Assembly: GCA_002348535.1 (NCBI GenBank)
Contig: DEBL01000378.1
Location: 1-26,263, forward strand
DNA from: Deltaproteobacteria bacterium UBA2957
GTDB taxonomy: Bacteria > Myxococcota_A > UBA796
DNA length: 26,263 nucleotides
Direction: 5' to 3'
The translations under genes and the position numbers were made by a program. Numbering within the stretch: position 1 is the first letter of the stretch; every line of letters starts with the position of its first letter. Of the stretch, positions 9,886 to 16,969 are shown one piece after another. Under the pieces are notes generated by a model. The model worked only from the letters and a program-made list of their open reading frames with translations, did not search any database and was not told where the DNA came from.

Positions 9886-10499
9886 GGTCGCTCTCCGACC
9901 CATTGCCGAAGAGAATCGGAGCCGTACAAGACGGCGATCCTCCGCAACACCGGACGCACTTGGTCGTGGCGCGTGAACCCTGTCCAATCCGGATCCGAGA
10001 TCACGACCTCGAGATCAAAGCCGTGACGGATGGCCATCATCAAGTGCTCTTCGAACAAGGTGGCATCGCTCGCAAGGCCTGCGAGATGAGCCAATCGAAA
10101 GTGACCCGCCCAGTGATCCGGATTCAACTGCACCACAGTGTTGAAATCCGTTTCAGCCAAGTCGATCCGGCCTTCTCGAAGGTGAATTTCACCGCGGTCG
10201 TAGTGCGCCATTGCGAGGGTCGGGTCCCGTCGAATGGCAGCGTCGTACTGCAAGACTGCCGCGCCAAGTTCCCCCAAACGATAATGGGCGTAGCCCGCTT
10301 CATAGGCCACAGGAGCCAAGCGAGCGACTCCTCTCTGAATGCGTCCAGCCAGTTTGATGGCGTCCCGGTAGCGTCCAACCCGATTTAAACTGGCGACCTG
10401 CTGAGCCAAATCAGCGCCGAGTTCGGCCCGATAATCCATGAGTTCAGGCTCCGCGCGAGCGAAGCCGGTCATCATCATGGCGAGAAAGACAGTGTACAC
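9882..10499 (-). CDS. Exported TPR-repeat protein
   Basis: 205 residues. A short signal peptide (MYTVFLAMMMTGFARAEP, likely cut after ARA) is followed by at least two clear TPR units: AYEAGYAHYRLGELGAAVLQ, then AMAHYDRGEIHLREGRIDLA, the latter followed by the acidic helix ETDFNTVVQLNPD. The region after about residue 145 is helical and specific to this protein. TPR proteins act as scaffolds, and the likely place here is the periplasm. The start is uncertain: the GTG at 10499 gives the better signal peptide but has no Shine-Dalgarno, and ATG codons at 10478-10472 are alternatives that would weaken the signal. It begins 9 bp after the metalloprotease and overlaps the barrel gene by 4 nt, so the three genes are probably one transcript. 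Confidence 0.78.
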   Translation of the reverse strand: MYTVFLAMMMTGFARAEPELMDYRAELGADLAQQVASLNRVGRYRDAIKLAGRIQRGVARLAPVAYEAGYAHYRLGELGAAVLQYDAAIRRDPTLAMAHYDRGEIHLREGRIDLAETDFNTVVQLNPDHWAGHFRLAHLAGLASDATLFEEHLMMAIRHGFDLEVVISDPDWTGFTRHDQVRPVLRRIAVLYGSDSLRQWVGERP

Positions 10500-10508
10500 A
10501 CGCCGATA

Positions 10509-13241
10509 CTATCGTTGCCGGCGACGAACTGCTGCAATGAGTCCGGTCAACAGCAGACCAAACCACGCCGATCGGCCCATTGTGGGCGACGCAGAACACG
10601 TGCATCCTTTGGCAGTTCCCTCGATCACAACGGGGCCTTCCGCCACAGGCTGTGATGCGTCTGGACCGCTCTCGGACGGCCCGTCATCGCTCCCAGTGCT
10701 TGGCGCCTCACCGACTGCGTAAATGCACACATCATCGATGTTCCACCCGCCCATGCTGAGCCCTTGGTCGGACACGATTTCCCACGCAAGCTCCACACCG
10801 GAGCCGGGCGCCGCAGAAAATGGAACAGTATGGACCATCCACTGCGCGTCTTGATGGTGCTCGTCGCCCACAGATCGAGTGGTCGCATGATTCGACCACA
10901 CTTCAGCCCCGTCAACCAGGATATTCGCCTGGTCGTAATAGCCATCTTCAACCTGAAGCCATCGACGATACACCAAGACGTACTCCGAGGAGTCTGACAA
11001 CGGGATCGCCGGAGATGTCAGCCGGTTGTGTTTGGAGTTTTGATACTCGCCGTTGTAGTTTCCCCCGCCAAGATCGTTGCCCCACACCTTCTCGCCGGAG
11101 GCTGCAAAGCCCGGGTCGCCGCCCAAGCCCACAGGGGATCCCCACATCCAATCGTCTGCGCCCTCTTCGTTTTGGCCGGCCAATAGCGCATGGGTGTACC
11201 CACCGTCATTCGCTTCGAAATCTTCGCAGTAGACCTCTTCGAGATACCCGACGTACAGCGTGTACGGATTAATGTACGCACCGCTCGGCGCTGACGTGTC
11301 ACCGGTCGAGTCCGTACTCAGCACCAAATAGTATTCGATCACTGTGCCTTCATCTTGGGCCGGAATCAAGCCCGCCAGATCACCGAGCGTACCCTCCAGC
11401 GGTGTCGTCTCCCACGAATCCCCACCGTCCGTGCTGTAATAAATGACCGCACTGTCCACTTCTGCATCGACGCACTCCGGTGCGAGGTTCAAGCCTTCTG
11501 CAGCAATCGCGATGTCGGTCAATGGGGCTGTTCGGTCGCTCGGGTCGTGGACCAACTGAACGACGGCTCCTGACCCTCCAGCCGGGCCGAGGCCATGGCG
11601 GCTGAACGCTTCGATTAAGGCGCAGCTGTTGGGCGTGCCGTCACTGAGGTCTCCATTGTCGTCGTCGGCTGCGAGAAACTCCTCAAAGCTCTGCGGAATC
11701 GTGGGTCCAGCCTTTGTGGCCTCGACCAGCAAGGTGCTTACCGTGTCATAGGCGTCATCTTCCCCGACTTCTTCTTCGAGGATCTCCCAGAGGTCCCAGA
11801 TCGTTCCTCCAAAAATCAACCCGTCTTCATGCACCTCGTTCACCCAGTCGTCCGGGTAAACGCGGTCAGAGGCAAGTTCTCGAATGCCTCCGCCGGAGGT
11901 GAAGAAGTACGGTGAGATCAATGCGTCGCCAGTGTTCAACGCTGCAACTGCATCGCCGATTCCCTCGGAAATGGACCCGTCAAAGGAACCACTGACAAGA
12001 TTGTAGTAATGGAAGCCGTGGCCCCACTCGTGGTAGCTCACATCGGCAATCCGCCCGGTGTTGTTGCAACCGCTGCCGGCTTGGTAGAAGTTAATCGTCC
12101 CGTCGAAGTACGCATTGCAGGTCTCTGGCAGGTTGACATTGACCTCGAGGCGGATCCCAGACAACGGCAAGCCAGGCGCGTATCGCAACGCCCAATCGCG
12201 AATCTGGTTCTGAAAAATCCACGTGTCGAGTTCGGCCTGAGAAGCATCCTCCGCGGTGAAGAGCAGGTCACCGGAGAGCATCTCAAACTCTGCGTCGGGA
12301 CCACCCTCATTTCGCAACCGAAGGTACTCGCCCACGAAATCTCCTTCGGGAACATCATCGGCGTCGAGCACCCAATCACCGTCTTCGCCGCTGTACGTGG
12401 CCGCGCCATCCGTCTGCACACGGAGGCCCCGAATCGGGCTGACCGTCATGTCGCCATTGACCGTGCGAACATCGTGTTCTGCGGATGCCGTTCCGCTGAA
12501 AAAGCGCACCTCGTTGTACACGTGAAGGTAATCGCCAGATTGGGCATCGACGAAGCTCACCCAGTGCCCCTTTGGAGCTTTCGTCTTGGAGCGAACCTCC
12601 CACACCAAGGTGGAGGAGAGATTGACCCCATCATCCATCGGGAGCACCACCAAGCGCGACTTCACATCGGAATGCACAGCGCCATTCGACGCAGGCCCCG
12701 ACTGGATGGCGATGCGCTCCGCTGTCGCCGCAGGAATGGACGGTTGCGGTGAGATGTTCTCGACATCGGTATGCGTGTCGACCCCAAAACCGATCAACCG
12801 GCCGTGTTTGATGCGAACGCGTACTCCGCCGCGCCAGACTGGAATGGTGGTACCGGGAATCACTTGGTCAAAATGCACGACCCATGCATCTTGGGTGTCT
12901 ACGTATCCAGACCGCCCAACCCGGAGCGATTCGAGTGGAACACCAAGAACATCCGGATTCGCTCCAAAAACACCCCGAACCTTTCGCTCCACGGTCTGAA
13001 TGTTGGGCAATGCGCCCAACTCAATCGAAGGGCCCCATGCCCACTGTGGGGTTCCTGTGCGCTCATCGAATCGGGCACTCCACCCTTGTTCCGCCCATGG
13101 TGCCCACGCCGAACCTTGCCGCAATCTCGCCTGCCGCTCTTGGTGGAAACGATGGATGCGATTGGGTTCTGTCCCAATGTAGATGGACGGATCCGGCCGA
13201 AAGGCAACCGCTGAAAGAATGAAACACCAAATGCCAATCAC
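10509..13241 (-). CDS. Secreted HEXXH metalloprotease (M36/fungalysin-like) with MYXO-CTERM tail
   Basis: 910 residues. An N-terminal signal (MIGIWCFILSAVAF) is followed by a propeptide region with FTP/PepSY-like character (about 70-250, e.g. VWRGGVRVRIKHGRL). The catalytic zinc site is HEWGH (404-408) in VSYHEWGHGFHYYN, with a downstream SEGIGDA (Glu426) as third ligand, a gluzincin arrangement. A beta-rich domain follows (about 560-680). Next is a jelly-roll region like that of secreted immune-inhibitor-type proteases (YCEDFEANDGGY to WNIDDVCIY). The tail is GCTCSAS, a hydrophobic helix and RRRQR, a MYXO-CTERM sorting signal. The GTG at 13241 with GGGAGG 5 nt upstream is chosen; an ATG-less longer reading to 13397 runs through the divergent promoter region and lacks a signal peptide. 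Expected at the cell surface. First gene of a three-gene operon. Confidence 0.9.
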   Translation of the reverse strand: MIGIWCFILSAVAFRPDPSIYIGTEPNRIHRFHQERQARLRQGSAWAPWAEQGWSARFDERTGTPQWAWGPSIELGALPNIQTVERKVRGVFGANPDVLGVPLESLRVGRSGYVDTQDAWVVHFDQVIPGTTIPVWRGGVRVRIKHGRLIGFGVDTHTDVENISPQPSIPAATAERIAIQSGPASNGAVHSDVKSRLVVLPMDDGVNLSSTLVWEVRSKTKAPKGHWVSFVDAQSGDYLHVYNEVRFFSGTASAEHDVRTVNGDMTVSPIRGLRVQTDGAATYSGEDGDWVLDADDVPEGDFVGEYLRLRNEGGPDAEFEMLSGDLLFTAEDASQAELDTWIFQNQIRDWALRYAPGLPLSGIRLEVNVNLPETCNAYFDGTINFYQAGSGCNNTGRIADVSYHEWGHGFHYYNLVSGSFDGSISEGIGDAVAALNTGDALISPYFFTSGGGIRELASDRVYPDDWVNEVHEDGLIFGGTIWDLWEILEEEVGEDDAYDTVSTLLVEATKAGPTIPQSFEEFLAADDDNGDLSDGTPNSCALIEAFSRHGLGPAGGSGAVVQLVHDPSDRTAPLTDIAIAAEGLNLAPECVDAEVDSAVIYYSTDGGDSWETTPLEGTLGDLAGLIPAQDEGTVIEYYLVLSTDSTGDTSAPSGAYINPYTLYVGYLEEVYCEDFEANDGGYTHALLAGQNEEGADDWMWGSPVGLGGDPGFAASGEKVWGNDLGGGNYNGEYQNSKHNRLTSPAIPLSDSSEYVLVYRRWLQVEDGYYDQANILVDGAEVWSNHATTRSVGDEHHQDAQWMVHTVPFSAAPGSGVELAWEIVSDQGLSMGGWNIDDVCIYAVGEAPSTGSDDGPSESGPDASQPVAEGPVVIEGTAKGCTCSASPTMGRSAWFGLLLTGLIAAVRRRQR

Positions 13242-13323
13242 ATTGCCCTCCCGGCGCACTCCACCCGCAGGCTGTAAACGGAGATGCTGTCCCCATGGTT
13301 GGTTGACTACACTGCCAATGTAA
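13242..13323. promoter_or_regulatory. Divergent intergenic region between the protease operon and the cytochrome gene
   Basis: 82 bp must hold promoters for both directions. A TTGACT (13303-13308) looks like a -35 box for the + strand, but no -10 lies at a usable distance before the ATG, so no promoter is called. Nothing else is recognised. Confidence 0.4.
13247..13252 (-). promoter_or_regulatory. Ribosome binding site fixing the GTG start of the metalloprotease
   Basis: GGGAGG on the - strand, 5 nt before the GTG at 13241, immediately ahead of the signal peptide. It rules against the longer reading. Confidence 0.72.
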
Positions 13324-14871
13324 ATGAGAACTGTAGGCCAACACACGTTCTTTTCAGTCGCATTCCTTATCGGAATGCTGACGGCTGTGGCTTGCAATGA
13401 GGATTATGATCCCGTTTATCCAGTTATAACCTCAACTTTACCAAAACTTCCCGACCCCAAAAACGCAACCGAGGTTCCTCGAGGGCCCGAAGAAGTTCAC
13501 CGCGATCTGACACTCGCGATCGTGGGAGAGGTCCGCGGCGAACTCGAACCGTGCGGATGCCCCACCTTGCCGTATGGCGGTTTTGAGCGAAGGCATACCC
13601 AACTGGACCGACTTCGAAAGGAGTCGTCTGCTCCGGTGTTCCATCTCGACCTCGGCGACACGCTCGTCAAAGGAATCTCAACATCCCGCGGCGACGAGCT
13701 TCTGGCACGAGCGACCGAGATGCTCCGGATGAGCAAGATGGTCGGCGTGGATTTGTGGATCCCTGGGCCCAGTGACCTCGTGGCGATGTCCATCGAAGCC
13801 ATCGCGTCTCAGTCGACGCTCCCGGTCGCGAGTGCGACATGGATTGAACCGTCCTCTGGTGCCAATGTTCTTCCCAGTTTTGCCGTACTGGAACGCGGGG
13901 GCATGCGAATCGGCGTCATTGCACTGAGTGCCCCCCCTCAAGGCACCAAGTCCGTCGGGTATCGCGACCCGGTAGAGGCGGTGCATAAAACGCTCCCGCT
14001 CCTGCCAGAGGACCTCGACTGGATCATTGCAGCGGGCAATGTCTCGGACGGAGACGCGAGCAACGTGGCCGCTATTGACGGTCTGAGTGCCGTCTTTTCA
14101 ACACGCGGAGAGGCCTATGCCGACCCACCGTTGGGCCGCTCTGAACGTGTGGTGATCGAAACGCCCGACCGGGGTCGCTATCTACAGGTGGTGCATGCGC
14201 GGCTGGCAACAGCGGCCCATCAGCCCCTGCTGCTGTACCCAGATCCTCCCGAGTGGCGAGCACGGCTCGCGTCGGTGCGCCGCGGTGGTGTCGATGCCTT
14301 TTCTGATTCAGGGGCAGGCCGCAACCTCGGCTTGGTCAACACCATTCCCTTGAGCGGCGATCTCGACCGCGAGGGGCCGGTGGCAAGCCGGCTCAGTGAT
14401 TACCGAATCGAGCAGCGAGCGCGTGCTACCAAAGCCGCATCCGTGGTGCCCGACAAAGGGCCTCATTACGCGTCTTCCGGATCGTGCGTGAACTGCCACT
14501 CCGATGAGTTTGCACGATGGACCCTCACCGGCCACGCGCGCGCTTGGCGAGTGTTGGTCGAACGGCGCGAGACGGAGAACCCTGAATGCATCGCGTGCCA
14601 CACCACTGGATACGGCGAAGCGGGCGGATTTGGCGAGCTGTCCACGACCAATATTCGCAAGTACAAGAGCGTGCAGTGCGAAATGTGCCACGGCCCCTTG
14701 GGGGGTCACCCAAACAACACGTCCGTTGAAGCCGTTGCCATCACCGAAGCCACCTGCACTGGCTGCCACGATGAGGCCAACAGCCCCGATTTTGACTACC
14801 CCACCTACTTGGCGCGCGCATCGTGCCAAGGCGGTGCGCCCGAGTTGATCCCGCGCCCACCCGACGAGTGA
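13324..14871 (+). CDS. Lipoprotein fusing a degenerate UshA-like phosphoesterase domain to a tetrahaem cytochrome c
   Basis: 515 residues. A lipoprotein signal ends LTAVAC with Cys24 as the lipidation site. Residues about 62-300 resemble the 5'-nucleotidase/UshA-type metallophosphoesterase fold: GELEPCGCP, GGFERR, and LDLGDTL (109-114). However, the DxH motif reads GEVRG, the GNHE/D motif reads GPSDL, and no GHxH is seen, so hydrolysis is doubtful. Residues 385-482 hold four CxxCH haem sites: CVNCH (388), CIACH (422), CEMCH (452) and CTGCH (478), as in cytochrome c554-like modules. It is probably periplasmic or surface electron transfer, with the partner unknown. The ATG at 13324 gives a complete lipoprotein signal but no Shine-Dalgarno is visible. 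The stop TGA abuts that of the next convergent gene. Confidence 0.88.
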   Translation: MRTVGQHTFFSVAFLIGMLTAVACNEDYDPVYPVITSTLPKLPDPKNATEVPRGPEEVHRDLTLAIVGEVRGELEPCGCPTLPYGGFERRHTQLDRLRKESSAPVFHLDLGDTLVKGISTSRGDELLARATEMLRMSKMVGVDLWIPGPSDLVAMSIEAIASQSTLPVASATWIEPSSGANVLPSFAVLERGGMRIGVIALSAPPQGTKSVGYRDPVEAVHKTLPLLPEDLDWIIAAGNVSDGDASNVAAIDGLSAVFSTRGEAYADPPLGRSERVVIETPDRGRYLQVVHARLATAAHQPLLLYPDPPEWRARLASVRRGGVDAFSDSGAGRNLGLVNTIPLSGDLDREGPVASRLSDYRIEQRARATKAASVVPDKGPHYASSGSCVNCHSDEFARWTLTGHARAWRVLVERRETENPECIACHTTGYGEAGGFGELSTTNIRKYKSVQCEMCHGPLGGHPNNTSVEAVAITEATCTGCHDEANSPDFDYPTYLARASCQGGAPELIPRPPDE

Positions 14872-16887
14872 TCACCACGCCGCTAAAAAGCGGTCGACTT
14901 CCTCTCGTTCCAGTTGGCCCAAGGACAGGTCAAGGCACTCACTGCAGACATCCACACCGTTGTAGCTGTAGACGCCCCGTGCTTCGAAATGAGTTCGCGA
15001 GCACAGGGTGCAGTTCGATCGTTCATCCGCCAACAAGCTCCTCCGATGCTGACCAATCTGAATCACGCATCGATCGCAAACCACAGCATCCGAACCCGAC
15101 ATTAAGTAGTCGGCCTCTGTGCTGGAACGGCCACAGGTTGTGCATCGTATTGCGTCAGCACGTTCAACTTTTTGAGGACCGGCCGCCTTTGCTGGCGGAA
15201 CGACGTAGGAGAGGAACCGCTGAACCTGCGCATTGGCTCCCGACTCACTGGCCGTTGCCGCGAGCTTAGCGGTCGCGATTGGCTCACCGTACATGGCCAG
15301 ACCCGCCCATGCCGCAGCCGCAAGGTCAGAATCGGCGTCAACAGCCCAACGCGCCAACAGCGACTTTCCCGACGTGCTTCGCCGAACACCAATGGCCAGC
15401 AACAAGAGCGCTTGGTAGGCCCGCGCCCGCTTCCGCTCGGTCGCGATGTTGTCCCGGTGAGCCGCAACATCGTCGGCTGGGCTGTGCCGGTCTACCGCCG
15501 CTTTCTTAAGGTCTGACTCATCCAGCTTGAGGCCTGCCGTGAGCACCGGCTCAGGCAGCACTGCAGCGGCAGAGAGGGCCTCGAGGCCGAGGCCGGGTCC
15601 GTAATGCCGAGACGGCTCACGAAGTCGCGATGATGCCGCATCGGCAACCGCACCGAGAACCATGGTGCAGGCCGCTTCCCACAACTGAAACCGAAGTCCT
15701 TCATCTTGGGTACGGTCGATGGCGCTCAAGATGGTCGCCAACATGCTTGGACCAACATCGCGCAGTTCCTCCAAAATGGTCTCAATGCGCTGTCGAGTCA
15801 CCCCGCGCGCGTCGACCGAACCGCCGGGTGGAAGACGGTCAAACGTGCCCACCTCCGCCTCGAGTGCGCCAACCAACCAAGAAGAGTCTTGCGTGTGCCG
15901 CCGAGACCGAACCATCTCCACGTACGAGGGCATGTGTTCTGGGTGGTCAGACAACGCGTCGCGAAACACCTTGGTCGCCTCAGCCGTATCGCCCTCTTCG
16001 AGCAGGGTACACCCAAGGGCGTACCGGGCTTGCAGGTGGGTTGGCTCGACAAGAAGCGCCTGATTGCAGGCCTCTCGGGCCTTGTTGAAGTCGCCCATCT
16101 GAAAGAACGCCATCGCCATCCGCGCGAGAACATTGCAGTCATCCGGCCGTTCCCGAAGGTACGCTCGAAAGTGCTGCACAGCGTTGTTGTATTTCCCCGA
16201 CTCATACGCCACTTGGCCAAGATGAAACTTCGCAATGGCGGCGTGATCGGGATTTTCGCGGAGACGAATGAAAAAGCGTTGTGCTTCTTTTGTTCGCCCC
16301 GTCAGCATGCAACATACGCCCATGTCCCTGAGCAGCCGCGGGTGCTGATCGGGGGTCGGTTCCAGCCGCATGGCCCGCACAAAATGATACGAAGCGCGCT
16401 CAATGGGTCGACGAGGATCTTGAGTCTTTGCGAGACGCATCAATGCCTGCCCGAGCATCAGGTGGGTCTCCCATGCTTCTGATGCCGCGCGGCAAGCCAC
16501 TTCGTACCACCGGACTGCTCGGCCATGGTCACCCATGGCCATGGCCAAAGCGCCCAACGCGAGGTTGAGGTCGGGCCGATCGGGTTCGATGCCGGCGGCC
16601 TGGCCAAGGTATTTATCGGCCGCCTCCGGACGACCCATGCCCACAAGCGCCGCGCCCGCAACCACGAGTCCGAGAACGGACGTGGGGTCCTCCTGAAGCA
16701 CGCGACGTGCACCCTGCAACGCCGCCGCACAATCGGCCTCGCCACCTTCATGCATCCACCCTCGACTGAGCATGCACCGAGCGAGCTCCAAGCGAGCATC
16801 AAGGTCTTCGGGCTGACTCGACACCTTCTCTTCAAGTTTCGAGATGGTCCAATCGAGTTTGGTATGGGGGAGTATGGATGAGGACAT
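14872..16887 (-). CDS. TPR protein with two C-terminal ClpX-type zinc fingers
   Basis: 671 residues, no signal peptide, so probably cytoplasmic. Residues about 30-320 form an array of TPR-like units (LGALAMAMGDHGRAVRWYE, FHLGQVAYESGKYNNAVQHF, ARMAMAFFQMGDFNKAREAC, ARYALGCTLLEEGDTAEATK). Residues about 365-560 are helical, HEAT-like at best and unassigned. Two zinc fingers follow: Cys582/585/604/607 and Cys626/629/648/651. Both have the spacing C-x2-C-x18-C-x2-C of the ClpX N-terminal domain, and the first (CTTCGRSS to VVCDRC) closely resembles it. In ClpX this finger dimerises and binds substrates and adaptors; here there is no AAA+ domain. The ATG at 16887 has only a weak ribosome site. It may be an adaptor or assembly hub (inference). 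Confidence 0.85.
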   Translation of the reverse strand: MSSSILPHTKLDWTISKLEEKVSSQPEDLDARLELARCMLSRGWMHEGGEADCAAALQGARRVLQEDPTSVLGLVVAGAALVGMGRPEAADKYLGQAAGIEPDRPDLNLALGALAMAMGDHGRAVRWYEVACRAASEAWETHLMLGQALMRLAKTQDPRRPIERASYHFVRAMRLEPTPDQHPRLLRDMGVCCMLTGRTKEAQRFFIRLRENPDHAAIAKFHLGQVAYESGKYNNAVQHFRAYLRERPDDCNVLARMAMAFFQMGDFNKAREACNQALLVEPTHLQARYALGCTLLEEGDTAEATKVFRDALSDHPEHMPSYVEMVRSRRHTQDSSWLVGALEAEVGTFDRLPPGGSVDARGVTRQRIETILEELRDVGPSMLATILSAIDRTQDEGLRFQLWEAACTMVLGAVADAASSRLREPSRHYGPGLGLEALSAAAVLPEPVLTAGLKLDESDLKKAAVDRHSPADDVAAHRDNIATERKRARAYQALLLLAIGVRRSTSGKSLLARWAVDADSDLAAAAWAGLAMYGEPIATAKLAATASESGANAQVQRFLSYVVPPAKAAGPQKVERADAIRCTTCGRSSTEADYLMSGSDAVVCDRCVIQIGQHRRSLLADERSNCTLCSRTHFEARGVYSYNGVDVCSECLDLSLGQLEREEVDRFLAAW

Positions 16888-16969
16888 TGGCGCGGGATTC
16901 CAAGGAATGCTGGTAGCCTAATCCATCCGCTGATCCCCGCCATACCCTCGCAGGTGATACACGCCTGGC
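16888..16969. promoter_or_regulatory. Divergent intergenic region between the TPR/zinc-finger and membrane synthase genes
   Basis: 82 bp separating two start codons. It contains a small perfect dyad, ATTCC-AA-GGAAT (16897-16908), and an AGGTGAT ribosome-site candidate (16952-16958) for the + strand gene at a long 11-nt spacing. No convincing -10/-35 pair was found in either direction. Confidence 0.35.

Noticed and set aside
12009..12752. A 247-codon + strand frame opposite the metalloprotease
   Set aside because: It is antisense to the HEXXH protease domain, and its sequence looks like a reverse-strand shadow.
16897..16908. Small palindrome ATTCC-AA-GGAAT upstream of the TPR/zinc-finger gene
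   Set aside because: Five-base arms are expected by chance in a window this size, and no second copy was noticed near other starts.
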